Positions 17,966 to 28,459 of a stretch of DNA of 64,000 nt are shown here, in pieces. Each line of letters opens with the position of its first letter. The first letter of the stretch is position 1. The notes beneath the pieces were generated by a model. The model made no database searches. It was given only the letters and a program-made list of their open reading frames with translations, and was not told the DNA's origin. Source of the stretch: Pseudomonas koreensis. Its GTDB lineage: Bacteria; Pseudomonadota; Gammaproteobacteria; Pseudomonadales; Pseudomonadaceae. The position numbers were made by a program, and so were the translations under genes. Location: positions 1-64,000 of the forward strand of contig NZ_JAOEJU010000009.1 in NCBI RefSeq assembly GCF_025447595.1, given 5' to 3'.

Positions 17966-20900
17966 TGGCCAGCCTCTTTAGGAGTTTCTATGGCGTCATC
18001 CTTGCCGGCGTTTTTGCGCTGACCCATGGACGACACAGTGACGAAGAACAGTGGAACCCAGAAAATCGCCAGGATCGTTGCGGTGAGCATACCGCCAATT
18101 ACGCCGGTACCGATCGCGTGTTGACTGCCCGAGCCTGCGCCGGTGGAGATAGCCAACGGTACAACACCGAGGACGAAGGCCAGCGACGTCATGATGATCG
18201 GTCGCAGACGCATGCGGCAGGCTTCGATGGCCGCATCGCGCAGACTGCGTCCCTGCTCGTGCAATTCCTTGGCGAACTCGACGATCAGAATGGCGTTTTT
18301 AGCCGCCAGACCAATGGTCGTCAACAGACCCACCTGGAAGTACACGTCGTTCGACAGGCCGCGCAGGCTGGTGGCCATCAGCGCACCGATGATCCCCAGT
18401 GGCACCACGAGCATGACCGCGATCGGAATCGACCAGCTTTCATACAGCGCCGCCAGACACAGGAACACCATCAGCAGCGACAGGGCGTACAGCGCCGGAG
18501 CCTGCGAGCCGGACAGTCGTTCCTCGTACGACAGACCAGTCCACGAGATACCCACACCGGCCGGCAGCTTCTTGGCAATCGCCTCGACTTCGGCCATCGC
18601 TTCACCGGTGGAGTAACCCGGCGCCGGAGAACCGAGGATCTCCATCGCTTCTACACCGTTGTAACGCGCCAGTTTCGGCGAACCGTAGATCCACTCGCCC
18701 TTGGCGAACGCGGAGAACGGAACCATGGTGCCGGCGCTGTTGCGCACGTACCACTTCTTCAGGTCTTCAGGGCTCATGCGAGCGCCGGCCTGACCTTGCA
18801 CGTAAACCTTCTTCACACGGCCGCGGTCGATGAAGTCGTTGACGTAGCTACTACCGAAGGAGATCGACAGGGTGCTGTTGATGTCGGACAGGCTCAAGCC
18901 CAGGGCACGGGCCTTCTCGTCGTCGATTTCCAGGTGGTATTGCGGCTCGTCGTTCAGACCGTTCGGACGCACCTGGTAGAGCACCTTGCTCTGCGCCGCC
19001 ATGCCGAGGAACTGGTTACGGGCTTCCATCAACTTGTCGTGACCGATACCGGCGCGGTCCTGCAGGAACACGTCGAAACCGGTGGCGTTACCCAACTCCA
19101 GTACGGCCGGCGGGGCGAAGGCGAATACCATCGCATCGCGGAAGCTGAAGAAGTGCTGCTGCGCACGCTGCGCCAGGGCAAATACGCTATTGCTTGCGTC
19201 CCGCTCGTGCCATGGCTTGAGCATGATGAACGCCAGACCCGAGCTCTGGCCGCGACCGGCGAAGTTGAAGCCGTTCACGGTGAACACCGAGGCTACCGAG
19301 CTGGATTCTTTGTCCAGCAGGTAAGAGCGCATTTCATCGATCACCACCTGTGTGCGCTCGGCACTGGAACCGGCTGGGGTCTGCACCTGGGCGAACAGTA
19401 CGCCCTGGTCTTCTTCCGGCAGGAACGCGGTCGGAATGCGGGTGAACAGCCAGATCATGCCGACCACGATCAGCAGGTAAGCCAGCAGGTATGGCGCCTT
19501 GCGCTGCAGGATGTTGCCGACACCGCGCTCGTAGCTGCGAACGCTGCGGTCGAAGTTGCGGTTGAACCAGCCGAAGAAGCCGCGTTTCGGTGTGCCGTGC
19601 TCGCCTTTCGGAATCGCCTTGAGCATGGTGGCGCAGAGCGCCGGGGTAAAGATCAGCGCGACCAGAACCGACAGGCCCATGGCCGACACGATAGTGATCG
19701 AGAACTGACGGTAGATCACACCGGTGGAGCCGCTGAAGAATGCCATCGGCAGCAATACCGCCGACAGTACGAGCGCGATACCGACCAGTGCGCCCTGGAT
19801 CTGGCCCATGGACTTCTTGGTCGCTTCCTTCGGTGACAGGCCTTCTTCGGCCATCACCCGCTCGACGTTTTCCACCACGACGATGGCGTCGTCCACCAGC
19901 AAGCCGATGGCCAACACCATACCGAACATGGTCAGGGTGTTGATGCTGAAACCGGCGGCCGCGAGGATGCCGAACGTACCAAGCAATACCACCGGCACGG
20001 TCATCGTGGTGATGACGGTGGCGCGGAAGTTCTGCAGGAACAGGAACATCACCAGGAACACCAGCACGATCGCTTCGACCAGGGTTTCAACCACGCCCTT
20101 GATCGACTCGGTCACCACCGGGGTAGTGTCGTACGGGAACACCACTTCCATGCCTTGCGGGAAGAACGGCTTGAGGTCGTCAATCGTCTTGCGCAGGGCT
20201 TTTGCGGTATCGAGGGCGTTGGCGCCGTTGGCCAGTTTCACTGCCAGACCGGAGGCCGGTTTGCCGTTGAACTGCGCCGCGATACTGGAGTTTTCACCGC
20301 CCAGACCGACATCGGCGACGTCACCGATACGGACTTGCGAGCCATCCTGGTTGACCTTCAGCAGAATCGCCTTGAACTGCTCGGCCGTCTGCAGGCGGGT
20401 CTTGCCGATGATCGTAGCGTTCAGTTGCTGGCCTGGCAGCGCCGGCAGACCGCCGAGCTGACCGGAGGAGATCTGAACGTTCTGTGCCGAGATCGCGGCG
20501 CTGACATCGGCCGGGGTCAGGTTGTACTTGTTCAGTTTGGCCGGGTCGAGCCAGATGCGCATCGCGTACTGGGCACCGAAGACCTGGAAGTCACCGACAC
20601 CGGCGGTCCGCGAGATCGGGTCCTGCATGTTCGACACGATGTAGTTGGACAGGTCGTCCTTGGTCATGCTGCCGTCACGCGACACCACACCGATCACCAG
20701 CAGGAAGTTCTTCACTGCCTTGGTCACGCGGATACCCTGTTGCTGCACTTCCTGCGGCAACAGCGGGGTGGCCAGGTTCAGCTTGTTCTGGACCTGAACC
20801 TGCGCGGTGTCGGAGTTGGTGCCTTGCTCGAAGGTCGCGGTGATGGTCATGCTGCCGTCGGAGTTACTTTCCGAGGACACATAACGCAGGTTGTCGATAC

Positions 20901-21111
20901 CGTTGAGCTGTTGCTCGATCACCTGTACCACGGTGTCCTGAACCGTCTGTGCCGAAGCACCCGGGTAGGTCACGGAAATCGCAATGGCCGGTGGCGCAAT
21001 GCTCGGGTACTGGTTGATCGGCAACTTGAGGATCGATAGAGCCCCGACCAGCATGATCACCAGGGCAATTACCCAGGCGAAAATCGGACGGTCGATAAAG
21101 AATTTCGACAT
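17962..21111 (-). CDS. emhB: RND efflux inner-membrane transporter EmhB (MexB/TtgB family)
   Basis: Proton-driven pump subunit for hydrophobic antibiotics, solvents and aromatic compounds. The 1049-residue HAE1-type transporter has twelve membrane segments. The proton-relay aspartates are in [16 protein letters not shown] (membrane segment 4), and the paired Lys is in [16 protein letters not shown] (segment 10). The N-terminus [20 protein letters not shown] is standard. Three bases separate its start from the emhA stop. Homologues are ttgB and mexB. Confidence 0.94.
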   Translation of the reverse strand: MSKFFIDRPIFAWVIALVIMLVGALSILKLPINQYPSIAPPAIAISVTYPGASAQTVQDTVVQVIEQQLNGIDNLRYVSSESNSDGSMTITATFEQGTNSDTAQVQVQNKLNLATPLLPQEVQQQGIRVTKAVKNFLLVIGVVSRDGSMTKDDLSNYIVSNMQDPISRTAGVGDFQVFGAQYAMRIWLDPAKLNKYNLTPADVSAAISAQNVQISSGQLGGLPALPGQQLNATIIGKTRLQTAEQFKAILLKVNQDGSQVRIGDVADVGLGGENSSIAAQFNGKPASGLAVKLANGANALDTAKALRKTIDDLKPFFPQGMEVVFPYDTTPVVTESIKGVVETLVEAIVLVFLVMFLFLQNFRATVITTMTVPVVLLGTFGILAAAGFSINTLTMFGMVLAIGLLVDDAIVVVENVERVMAEEGLSPKEATKKSMGQIQGALVGIALVLSAVLLPMAFFSGSTGVIYRQFSITIVSAMGLSVLVALIFTPALCATMLKAIPKGEHGTPKRGFFGWFNRNFDRSVRSYERGVGNILQRKAPYLLAYLLIVVGMIWLFTRIPTAFLPEEDQGVLFAQVQTPAGSSAERTQVVIDEMRSYLLDKESSSVASVFTVNGFNFAGRGQSSGLAFIMLKPWHERDASNSVFALAQRAQQHFFSFRDAMVFAFAPPAVLELGNATGFDVFLQDRAGIGHDKLMEARNQFLGMAAQSKVLYQVRPNGLNDEPQYHLEIDDEKARALGLSLSDINSTLSISFGSSYVNDFIDRGRVKKVYVQGQAGARMSPEDLKKWYVRNSAGTMVPFSAFAKGEWIYGSPKLARYNGVEAMEILGSPAPGYSTGEAMAEVEAIAKKLPAGVGISWTGLSYEERLSGSQAPALYALSLLMVFLCLAALYESWSIPIAVMLVVPLGIIGALMATSLRGLSNDVYFQVGLLTTIGLAAKNAILIVEFAKELHEQGRSLRDAAIEACRMRLRPIIMTSLAFVLGVVPLAISTGAGSGSQHAIGTGVIGGMLTATILAIFWVPLFFVTVSSMGQRKNAGKDDAIETPKEAGQ

Positions 21112-21114
21112 GAG

Positions 21115-22269
21115 TTACTCCCCTTTGCCGCCGTAGGCTTTGTCAGCTGCCTTGGCGGGTGCCGGGTTCTTGGCTACGTTGGTCGCTTCGGTCGGGTTGA
21201 CCTGGACACCCGGACGCACGAATTGCAGCCCTTCGGTGATCAGGCGATCGCCGGCTTTCAGGCCGTCTTCGATCAGCCACTGGCTGCCCACGGTACGGCT
21301 GGCCTTGAGCTGACGCAGTTCGACCTTGTTGTCCGCACCGACGACCAGCGCGGTCGGCGTGCCCTTGAGGTCACGGGTCACGCCTTGTTGCGGCGCCAGG
21401 ATGGCGGCGGCGTTGACACCGGCCTGCAACTGGGCGCGAACGAACATGCCTGGCAACAGGGTGTGATCCGGGTTCGGGAACACGGCGCGCAGGGTCACGG
21501 AGCCGGTGGTCGGGTCGACCGACACTTCGGAGAATTCCAGCTTACCGTCGAGCTTGTACTGGCTGCCGTCTTCCAGTGTCAGCTTGACCGCGGCGGCATT
21601 GTCGCCGGCCTTCTGCAGGCGGCCACTTTCCAGTTCGCGACGCAGCTCCAGCAATTCCACCGAAGACTGGGTGACGTCGACGTAGATCGGGTCCAGTTGC
21701 TGGATGGTTGCCATCGCGTCGGTCTGGCCGCTGCTGACCAGCGCGCCTTCGGTCACCGAAGAGCGGCCGATACGACCGGAGATCGGTGCGTAGACCTTGG
21801 TGTAACGCACATTGATCTGCGCGCTCTGCAGCGATGCTTCCGATTGCAGGCGGTTGGCCACGGCGGTGTCGTATTCCTGACGGCTGACGGCCTGCTCGTC
21901 GACCAGTTGCTTGTAGCGGTCGGAGATCGACTTGGTCGAACGCAGGTTGGCTTCGGCGCTTTTCAGGGTCGCTTCATAGACCGACGGATCGATCTGATAC
22001 AGCTGCTGGCCGGCTTTGACATCGCCGCCTTCCTTGAACAGACGCTTGAGAATGATGCCGTTGACCTGCGGACGAACTTCGGCGACGCGGAACGAGCTGG
22101 TGCGGCCCGGCAGTTCGGAAGTCAGGGTGAAGGCTTGTGGTTGCAGGGTGACGACGCCGACCTGAGGAGGTGGTGCGGCGGGAGCCGCCTCTTCCTTTTT
22201 ACATCCGCTGAGCAGCGATGCCAGGGCGACGGCAGTGACCAGAGCGGTAACAGCTGGCTTGAATTGCAT
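21115..22269 (-). CDS. emhA: RND periplasmic adaptor EmhA (MexA/TtgA family)
   Basis: Membrane-fusion lipoprotein linking EmhB to EmhC. The 384 residues begin with a lipoprotein signal and lipobox LSGC (Cys23). Lipoyl half-motifs (VAEVRPQVNGIILKRLFKEG and VYAPISGRIGRSSVTEGALV) flank an alpha-hairpin. The ATG at 22269 has GAGGAT upstream; an in-frame start at 22305 lies inside the promoter region and would spoil the signal sequence. First gene of the operon. Confidence 0.92.
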   Translation of the reverse strand: MQFKPAVTALVTAVALASLLSGCKKEEAAPAAPPPQVGVVTLQPQAFTLTSELPGRTSSFRVAEVRPQVNGIILKRLFKEGGDVKAGQQLYQIDPSVYEATLKSAEANLRSTKSISDRYKQLVDEQAVSRQEYDTAVANRLQSEASLQSAQINVRYTKVYAPISGRIGRSSVTEGALVSSGQTDAMATIQQLDPIYVDVTQSSVELLELRRELESGRLQKAGDNAAAVKLTLEDGSQYKLDGKLEFSEVSVDPTTGSVTLRAVFPNPDHTLLPGMFVRAQLQAGVNAAAILAPQQGVTRDLKGTPTALVVGADNKVELRQLKASRTVGSQWLIEDGLKAGDRLITEGLQFVRPGVQVNPTEATNVAKNPAPAKAADKAYGGKGE

Positions 22270-22354
22270 GAAGATCCTCGGGTCAGGCGCGCGAAAAGCG
22301 CACAAGAAGTGTGGAAGGGTAAAAAAAGGTTACCGGGTGGATAAGTAGCTTGCT

Positions 22355-22392
22355 AAGGAATATACTTACGTTCATGGTTGTTTGTAAATACC
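22355..22392. promoter_or_regulatory. TtgR/EmhR operator in the emhR-emhA intergenic region
   Basis: Read on the minus strand, the segment contains GTATTTACAAACAACCATGA followed by ACGTAAGTATATTCC. From memory of the P. putida operator (TATTTACAAACAACCATGAATGTAAGTATATTCC), only about one base differs. It lies between the divergent emhA and emhR starts, as the operator does in ttgABC-ttgR. Confidence 0.85.
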
Positions 22393-22535
22393 TTCGCCGC
22401 GTACCGACCCCGATACAAAAGTCGTCGCAAGGTCCGAAATTGTAGGCCGGGGAGCCGATCCGCGAGAGATCAACCCCTTTTTATTCAGCGGATATTCAGC
22501 CATCCCTGAAACATCCTGTTTGAGGTTTTACTGCC

Positions 22536-23168
22536 ATGGTCCGTCGTACCAAAGAGGAAGCTCAGGAAACGCGCAGCCAGATTCTCGAAGCGGCCGAGAA
22601 AGCCTTCTATGAGCGGGGCGTGGCCCGCACGACCCTGTCGGACATTGCGAGCCTGGCTGGGGTGACGCGCGGTGCTATCTACTGGCACTTCAGCAACAAG
22701 GCCGATCTGCTGCAAGCCATGCTCGATACCCTGCATGAGCCGCTGGACGAACTGGCCAAGGCCAGCGAAAGCGAGGACGAACCCGATCCGCTGGGCTGCA
22801 TGCGCAAATTGCTGATTCATTTGTTTCATCAAGTCGCGCTGGACCCGAAGACCCGGCGTATCAACGAAATTCTGTTTCATAAGTGCGAGTTCACCGATGA
22901 AATGTGCGATCTGCGCCAGCAGCGCAGGACTGCCAGCCTCGATTGCAATGTGCGGATCGCGCTGACATTGAGTAATGCGGTCAATCGTGGGCAGTTGCCG
23001 GCAGACCTCGACACAGCCCGGGCAGCCATCAGCATTCACGCCTATATTGATGGCCTCCTGTACGGATGGCTATTGGCGCCGGACAGCTTCGAACTGTACG
23101 CCGAGGCCGAGCGCTGGGTCGATACCGGGCTGGACATGCTGCGCCTGAGCCCCAGTCTGCGCAAATGA
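22536..23168 (+). CDS. emhR: TetR family repressor EmhR (TtgR homologue)
   Basis: Repressor of the divergent efflux operon; ligands such as flavonoids, chloramphenicol and other aromatic compounds release TtgR. It is 210 residues, the TtgR length. The TetR helix-turn-helix lies at about residues 12-58 ([20 protein letters not shown]). The C-terminal ligand domain has the MexR/TtgR-like [20 protein letters not shown] segment. It ends about 60 bases before a low-complexity gap. Confidence 0.92.
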   Translation: MVRRTKEEAQETRSQILEAAEKAFYERGVARTTLSDIASLAGVTRGAIYWHFSNKADLLQAMLDTLHEPLDELAKASESEDEPDPLGCMRKLLIHLFHQVALDPKTRRINEILFHKCEFTDEMCDLRQQRRTASLDCNVRIALTLSNAVNRGQLPADLDTARAAISIHAYIDGLLYGWLLAPDSFELYAEAERWVDTGLDMLRLSPSLRK

Positions 23169-23364
23169 AACAAAATTCGTCATTGGATCAGTTTGTGTCA
23201 ATGACGGAGGAGGGTGAAGATCCCTGTTCACTCGGCCGCTGCAATGGGATGCTTTTATATACCTCTGCAGCGCGGGTTGATATGTAGCGAGCTTCGTATT
23301 TTGTAGGGATTTTGTGTCGAGCCTGTGAACGAATGTGAGCGGCTCGCCCACCCAGCGACCAATA

Positions 23365-23398
23365 AAAAGCCCCCGACTCTCACGAGTCAGGGGCTTTT
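23365..23398. terminator. bidirectional terminator between emhR and xenB
   Basis: AAAAGCCCCCGACTC / GAGTCAGGGGCTTTT forms a long stem with a TCAC loop. It has A/T runs on both sides, so it can serve both convergent genes. Confidence 0.85.
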
Positions 23399-23416
23399 GC
23401 GTTTCTGCGGTGTGGC

Positions 23417-24466
23417 TTACAGCGTCGGGTAGTCGAGGTAGCCGACTGCACCTTTGCCGTAGAAGGTTTCCGGGTGCGGTTCGTTCAGCGGCGCGTCGGC
23501 CTTCAAGCGTGCCGGCAGGTCCGGGTTGGCAATGAACGGGATGCCGAACGCCACGGCGTCAGCCTTGCCCTCGGCCAGCCACGCGTTGGCGCTGTCCTTG
23601 GTGAAGCGTTCGTTGGCGATGTAAGCACCGCCAAAGGCTTCTTTCAGTTGCGGGCCGAGGCTGTCGGCGCCTTCTTTCTCACGGGAGCAGATGAAGGCGA
23701 TGCCACGCTTGCCCAGTTCGCGGGCCACGTAGGTGAAAGTTTCGGCGAGGTTGTCGTCGCCCATGTCATGGGAGTCGGCGCGTGGTGCCAGGTGTACGCC
23801 TACACGGCCGGCGCCCCAGACTTCGATGGCGGCGTCGGTCACTTCCAGCAGCAGACGGGCACGGTTTTCCAGGGAGCCGCCGTAGATGTCGGTGCGCTGG
23901 TTGGTGCTGCTTTGCAGGAACTGGTCGAGCAGGTAGCCGTTGGCGCCGTGGATTTCCACGCCGTCGAAACCGGCTGCCTTGGCGTTTTCCGCGCCAACGC
24001 GGTAGGCGTCGACGATGTCGGCGATCTCAGCGGTTTCCAGTGCACGAGGGGTTGGATAGTCGGCCAGTGGGCGAACCAGGCTGACGTGGCCTTTAGGCTG
24101 GATGGCGCTCGGTGCAACCGGCGCTTCACCGTTCAGGTACGACGGGTGGGAAACCCGGCCGACGTGCCACAGTTGCAGGACGATCTTGCCGCCGGCAGCG
24201 TGAACGGCTTTGGTCACGTTGGTCCAGCCGCGCACCTGGTCGTTGGACCAGATGCCCGGGGTGTCCGGGTAGCCGACGCCCATCGGGGTGACCGACGTGG
24301 CTTCGCTGAGGATCAGGCCGGCCGAGGCGCGTTGTACGTAGTACTCGGCCATCAGCGCGTTCGGTACGCGGCCTTCGTCGGCGCGGCAGCGGGTCAGCGG
24401 CGCCATGATGATGCGGTTGGACAGCTCGAGGTCGCCCAGTTTGATCGGATCGAAAATTGTTGCCAT
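23417..24466 (-). CDS. xenB: Alkene reductase, Old Yellow Enzyme family (XenB-like)
   Basis: FMN flavoenzyme reducing activated alkenes, nitro-esters and nitroaromatics with NADPH. The 349 residues equal XenB of P. fluorescens I-C. The substrate-binding pair is seen in EIHGANGYLLDQFLQSSTNQR, with the FMN-site start MATIFDPIKLGDLELSNRI and the IYGGSLENRARL block. The ATG at 24466 has GAGGG upstream. It is the last gene of an apparent arsR-MFS-xenB operon. Confidence 0.88.
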   Translation of the reverse strand: MATIFDPIKLGDLELSNRIIMAPLTRCRADEGRVPNALMAEYYVQRASAGLILSEATSVTPMGVGYPDTPGIWSNDQVRGWTNVTKAVHAAGGKIVLQLWHVGRVSHPSYLNGEAPVAPSAIQPKGHVSLVRPLADYPTPRALETAEIADIVDAYRVGAENAKAAGFDGVEIHGANGYLLDQFLQSSTNQRTDIYGGSLENRARLLLEVTDAAIEVWGAGRVGVHLAPRADSHDMGDDNLAETFTYVARELGKRGIAFICSREKEGADSLGPQLKEAFGGAYIANERFTKDSANAWLAEGKADAVAFGIPFIANPDLPARLKADAPLNEPHPETFYGKGAVGYLDYPTL

Positions 24467-24498
24467 GAGATACAACCCTCGTGAGGTAAGTGAGTGAA

Positions 24499-25662
24499 TC
24501 AGTTAGCGGTAGCCAGCTCGGGATTGCCGTTCTGGCGGAATGTGATCAGGGTCACCAGCAGCGCGAGGACCGCCAGCGCCGCAGCGGCGAGAGGAACGCT
24601 GGTCAGGCCGTAGCCGTGGGCGATGACGCTGCCGCCGACCCAAGCGCCGAGGGCGTTGCCGACGTTGAAGGCGCCGATGTTCAGGGTCGAGACCAGGTTC
24701 GGTGCGGCCTGGCCGTAGGTCACGACGTTCACTTGCAGGGCCGGCACGGCGGCGAAACACGCGGTAGCCCAGAGGAACAGGGTGATTTCGGTCGGGATCA
24801 GCGCGATGCTGGTCCAGGTCAGGACGGTGGAGGTCACGGCCATCGCGATGAACACGCCGATCAGCGTCGCGGCCAGGCCTTTGTCGGCCAGTTTGCCGCC
24901 GATGATGTTGCCGACGGTCAGGCCCAGGCCGATCAACATCAGGGTCCAGGTCACGCCACGGGGCGAGACACCGGTGACATCGCCCAGCAGCGGTGCGACG
25001 TAAGTGAACAGGGTGAACACCGAGGCGGCGAACAGCGCAGTCATGCTCAGGGACAGCCAGATGCCGGCGCCTTTGAGCGCGGCCAGTTCGGCGCGCATGT
25101 CGAGTTTTTCTTCGTCACGCTTGGCCGGCAGGAAGCGGATCAGGCCGATCAGCGCGATCACACCGATCACGGTCACTGCCCAGAAGGTCGAGCGCCAGCC
25201 GGCTTCCTGACCGAGCGCGGTGCCCAGCGGCACGCCCAGCACGTTGGCCAGGGTCAGGCCGGTGAACATCAGGGCCACCGCCGAAGCGCGTTTGTTCGGT
25301 GCCACCAGGTTGGCCGCGACCACCGAACCGATGCCGAAGAACGCACCGTGGCAGAGGGCGGTGACCACTCGGGCGAACATCAGCACCTCGTAGTCAGTGG
25401 CGATAGCGCAGAGCAGGTTGCCGATAATAAAGATGCCCATCAGCGTTACCAGTGCAGCCTTGCGCGGCAGTTTTGCAGTGGCCATTGCCATGAACGGTGC
25501 ACCAATCGCCACGCCCAGGGCGTAGCCGGTCACCAGCCAGCCGGCGCCGGGGATCGACACACCGAGGTCGGCCGCCACATTGGGCAGCAGGCCCATGATG
25601 ACGAACTCGGTGGTGCCGATGGCGAAGGCGCTCAAGGCGAGTATGAGTAGCGAGAGGGGCAT
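24499..25662 (-). CDS. MFS transporter, DHA1 drug:H+ antiporter family
   Basis: Inner-membrane exporter of 387 residues with about twelve membrane segments. The N-terminal motif FAIGTTEFVIMGLLPNVAADLG is typical of AraJ/YdhP-type exporters. The segment-5 antiporter motif appears as GLTLANVLGVPLGTALG. It lies 33 bases downstream of the arsR start-to-stop unit and 32 bases upstream of xenB, so it may export the substrate or product of the reductase. The substrate is unknown. Confidence 0.88.
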   Translation of the reverse strand: MPLSLLILALSAFAIGTTEFVIMGLLPNVAADLGVSIPGAGWLVTGYALGVAIGAPFMAMATAKLPRKAALVTLMGIFIIGNLLCAIATDYEVLMFARVVTALCHGAFFGIGSVVAANLVAPNKRASAVALMFTGLTLANVLGVPLGTALGQEAGWRSTFWAVTVIGVIALIGLIRFLPAKRDEEKLDMRAELAALKGAGIWLSLSMTALFAASVFTLFTYVAPLLGDVTGVSPRGVTWTLMLIGLGLTVGNIIGGKLADKGLAATLIGVFIAMAVTSTVLTWTSIALIPTEITLFLWATACFAAVPALQVNVVTYGQAAPNLVSTLNIGAFNVGNALGAWVGGSVIAHGYGLTSVPLAAAALAVLALLVTLITFRQNGNPELATAN

Positions 25663-25695
25663 CGTTGGGTCCTTTTGGCTGGCTGACGTTAAGGG

Positions 25696-25998
25696 TCAGA
25701 GCTCTTTGCTGAGGGTGCTGAGGAACGCCTGAATCACGTCCTCGTTGCGTTTGAAAAAGTGCCACTGGCCGGCTTTCTGGCTGCTGATCAGTCCTGCCCG
25801 TTGCAGGGTGGCCAGGTGGGCGGAGACGGTCGACTGCGACAGGCCGCAGCGTTGATCGATCTGCCCGGCGCAGATGCCGTACTCGTGGTTGTGGATCTGT
25901 TCCGGAAACTCGGCTTTCGGGTCTTTCAGCCAGTTGAGGATGTCTCGCCGTACTGGGTGTGCCAGGGCTTTTATTATTTCGTCGAGGTCAATGTTCAT
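25696..25998 (-). CDS. ArsR family transcriptional regulator
   Basis: A 100-residue winged-helix repressor. The DNA-binding helix is within RCGLSQSTVSAHLATLQRAGL, followed by the wing ISSQKAGQWHFFKRN. The metal-binding ELCVCDL motif of classic ArsR/SmtB proteins is missing; instead there is HEYGICAGQI with one Cys, so the effector may be an electrophile or organic ligand rather than a metal. It is the first gene of the operon with the MFS exporter and xenB, and operator-like palindromes lie immediately upstream. Confidence 0.85.
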   Translation of the reverse strand: MNIDLDEIIKALAHPVRRDILNWLKDPKAEFPEQIHNHEYGICAGQIDQRCGLSQSTVSAHLATLQRAGLISSQKAGQWHFFKRNEDVIQAFLSTLSKEL

Positions 25999-26026
25999 GG
26001 CTGGGTGCTCGTGATGTGTGTAGCGC

Positions 26027-26127
26027 TATATCGCGATGAGGCGAACTTTAAATCGGTACTTCGCGATATACCAATATGAATTTGATCTGATGACCGCATA
26101 AATCGGTATATCGGGTTATAACGATAT
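26027..26127. promoter_or_regulatory. two operator-like palindromes for the ArsR regulator
   Basis: TATATCGCGA (26027-26036) pairs with TCGCGATATA (26061-26070), and ATATCG (26108-26113) pairs with CGATAT (26122-26127). The shared CGATAT core suggests multiple binding sites for one repressor. They lie between the divergent arsR and acpH genes. Confidence 0.6.
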
Positions 26128-26169
26128 GTGAGGTGTAAACAAACGCGGGCGCGGTGCTAAGCTGCGCCG

Positions 26170-26742
26170 ATGAACTATCTCGCACATTTACACCTCGGTG
26201 GCCAGCGTCCCGGTCAACTGCTCGGCAGTCTGTATGGCGATTTCGTCAAAGGGCGGCTGCAAGGGCAGTTCGCCCCGGAGATCGAAGCGGCGATTGCCCT
26301 GCATCGTCAGATCGACGTGTTCACCGACCGTCATCCGTTGGTCGACGCCTCGCTGGCAAGGTTCTCCACGACTCGTCGCCGTTACGCGGGCATCGTCCTC
26401 GACGTGTTTTTCGACCATTGCCTGGCGCGGGACTGGACGCTGTACGCCGACCGGCCGCTGGGCCAATTCACCACCGACGTTTACCGCGTGCTGTCCAGCG
26501 AGCGGCAATTGCCCGAGCGTCTGGCGAAGATCGCCCCGCACATGGTCGCCAATGACTGGTTGGGTTCGTATCAGGAATTCGAAGTGCTGGAGCAGGTGTT
26601 GCGCGGGATCTCCCGGCGCCTGACCCGGCCTGAAGAACTGGCGGGGGCGATGGAGGAATTGCGTCGGTTGTACGAACCGTTGAGCGAGGACTTTCGCTTG
26701 TTCTACCCACAGCTGCAGGACTTTGCAGGCCGGCAACTGTAG
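26170..26742 (+). CDS. acpH: Acyl carrier protein phosphodiesterase AcpH
   Basis: Removes 4'-phosphopantetheine from holo-ACP. The 190-residue HD-like protein (formerly DUF479) starts MNYLAHLHLGG. The metal-site segments are GSLYGDFVKG, ALHRQIDVFTDRHP and IVLDVFFDHCLARDW. The start has no strong ribosome site but is the family's usual one. It is divergent from the arsR operon. Confidence 0.88.
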   Translation: MNYLAHLHLGGQRPGQLLGSLYGDFVKGRLQGQFAPEIEAAIALHRQIDVFTDRHPLVDASLARFSTTRRRYAGIVLDVFFDHCLARDWTLYADRPLGQFTTDVYRVLSSERQLPERLAKIAPHMVANDWLGSYQEFEVLEQVLRGISRRLTRPEELAGAMEELRRLYEPLSEDFRLFYPQLQDFAGRQL

Positions 26743-26756
26743 GCAGACGTCGCCGA

Positions 26757-27551
26757 TCAGGCCGCGATCAGATCGCGGGCGTGTTGCGCTTCGACCGGTT
26801 TGAGCACATCGCCGAACAAGGCTTTCTGCACCGCTTGTTGCGCCTCGAACGCCAGTGCCGCGCGTTCCCGGCCCTGACAGGCAATCGGCTTGAGCAGATG
26901 AATCTCGACATCACCGCAGTCGTTGCTGAACAGGCGCATCAGGTGCGACAGCAGATCATCGTCACCAATGAACGGCGCCAGCGAATCGATCTTGCCCTCG
27001 CGCAGATAACGGATCGCCACCGGTTGCAGCTTCACCTCGGAATCAATCGCCGCCGACAGCAGTCGACCATGAAAGGTACGCAGCGAGCGACCGTCGGTGG
27101 TGGTGCCTTCCGGGAACATCAGCAGCGGATGATCGGTTTGCAGGTGACGGGTCATCTGCTTGCGGATCAACTGGCTATCGCCGGAACCGCGACGGATGAA
27201 CAGGCTGCCGGCCTTCGCTGCCAGCCAGCCGGCTACCGGCCAGGTGCGCACTTCGGCCTTGGACAGAAACGACAGCGGCGTGAGCATGCCGAGCAGCGGA
27301 ATGTCGGTCCACGACACATGGTTGCTGACCCACAGCATCGGCTGCTTCGGCAGCTCACCGTGAACGGTCACGCGAAAGGGCAGGGCATTGCTCAAGCGCG
27401 CCATGAAAAACCGCGACCAGCGCTGCCGGCGCTCCATCGAATGGGCCAGACCCAGACGCTCGAAAACCCCGAAGACACTCGCCATGCTCAGGCCCAGTGT
27501 CACCACCAGCAGCACTCGCGCAATTCGCGCGTACACCCGCAACCGGCTCAT
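26757..27551 (-). CDS. olsA: Lyso-ornithine lipid O-acyltransferase OlsA (PlsC family)
   Basis: Adds the second acyl chain to lyso-ornithine lipid, a phosphorus-free membrane lipid. The 264-residue protein has an N-terminal membrane segment (VLLVVTLGLSMASVFGVF). The acyltransferase motifs are NHVSWTD (HX4D) and FPEGTTTDG. Start and upstream stop overlap by one base (TGATG), showing coupling to olsB. An in-frame start far upstream would run into olsB and is not used. Confidence 0.85.
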   Translation of the reverse strand: MSRLRVYARIARVLLVVTLGLSMASVFGVFERLGLAHSMERRQRWSRFFMARLSNALPFRVTVHGELPKQPMLWVSNHVSWTDIPLLGMLTPLSFLSKAEVRTWPVAGWLAAKAGSLFIRRGSGDSQLIRKQMTRHLQTDHPLLMFPEGTTTDGRSLRTFHGRLLSAAIDSEVKLQPVAIRYLREGKIDSLAPFIGDDDLLSHLMRLFSNDCGDVEIHLLKPIACQGRERAALAFEAQQAVQKALFGDVLKPVEAQHARDLIAA

Positions 27552-28306
27552 CACACAGCCGCCTTGAAGTGCTTGGCGTAGCGCGGGCAGAGTTCGTCGC
27601 GCTTGAGCAGGATGAACACGTCGGCGACCTGGAAGTCTTCGTCCCAGCACGGCTCGCCGCAGATCTTCGCGCCCAGGCGCATGTAGGCCTTGAGCAGCGG
27701 CGGCATTTCGGCGATCACGTTCGATGGAATGTCGAGGCTCGGCAGCGGGTTCTTCGGCTCGGCGCGCAGGTGTTCGGTGCACAGATAACGTTCGCGCAGG
27801 CGCTGCATGATCGCGTGGGCCTGCACGCCGCCGTCCTGCATCGGGATGCTCGCGCAGCCCATCAGATAGCTGTAGCCACCCTGATTGAGGACTTCGGCCA
27901 GTTCGCCCCAGAGCACGGCGATGGTGCCGCCGTTGCGGTAGGCCGGGTCGACGCAGGTGCGGCCGATTTCCAGGATCGGGCCTTGCAGACCGGCGAGGCC
28001 GTGCAGGCTGAATTCTTCTTCGCTGTAGAACTTGCCCAGGCTGCTGGCGGCGGTGTGATCGAGCAAACGGGTGGTCGCTACCAGACGGCCGGTGTTCAGG
28101 TCACGCACGCCGATGTGGCTGCAGTGAACATCATAGTCATCCATGTCCAGACCCAGCTCCGCGCCGTTCAGCTTGGCGTTGAACTCGCCGCTGAACACGT
28201 TGAAGCGCAAGGCCTGGGCTTGCTGCAAGGCCTCGGCGCCGATCAGGCGTTCGGCTTGCAGGCGGCGTTCATTGCCGGTGTCGCTGATGCGGGCGATCTG
28301 AGTCAT
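27551..28306 (-). CDS. olsB: L-ornithine N(alpha)-acyltransferase OlsB
   Basis: Catalyses the first step of ornithine-lipid synthesis from ornithine and 3-hydroxyacyl-ACP. The 251-residue GNAT-fold protein has [11 protein letters not shown] near residue 32, [11 protein letters not shown], and [23 protein letters not shown] in the acyl-binding core. The pairing with olsA in one operon supports the call. Phosphate starvation often induces these genes, but no clear Pho box was recognised upstream. Confidence 0.86.
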   Translation of the reverse strand: MTQIARISDTGNERRLQAERLIGAEALQQAQALRFNVFSGEFNAKLNGAELGLDMDDYDVHCSHIGVRDLNTGRLVATTRLLDHTAASSLGKFYSEEEFSLHGLAGLQGPILEIGRTCVDPAYRNGGTIAVLWGELAEVLNQGGYSYLMGCASIPMQDGGVQAHAIMQRLRERYLCTEHLRAEPKNPLPSLDIPSNVIAEMPPLLKAYMRLGAKICGEPCWDEDFQVADVFILLKRDELCPRYAKHFKAAV

Positions 28307-28459
28307 GTGAATCTCCGTACGGGCCTTGAACCCGTCATGGGTTGCAGCCGATCGACTTTCTTTATGCAGCCGTGTTGTGCAAAGTCAGGCTATGTAGCCC
28401 CGGTGTCATCGCCATGAATGTTTGGTGATGCTTATATGACAGCCCACGAGGAGCCTCTG

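Noticed and set aside
17827..19836. 669-codon plus-strand ORF
   Set aside because: Antisense to emhC and emhB; composition is typical of a high-GC shadow frame.
24490..25650. 386-codon plus-strand ORF
   Set aside because: Antisense to the DHA1 exporter; Gln/Gly/His-rich with no hydrophobic pattern.
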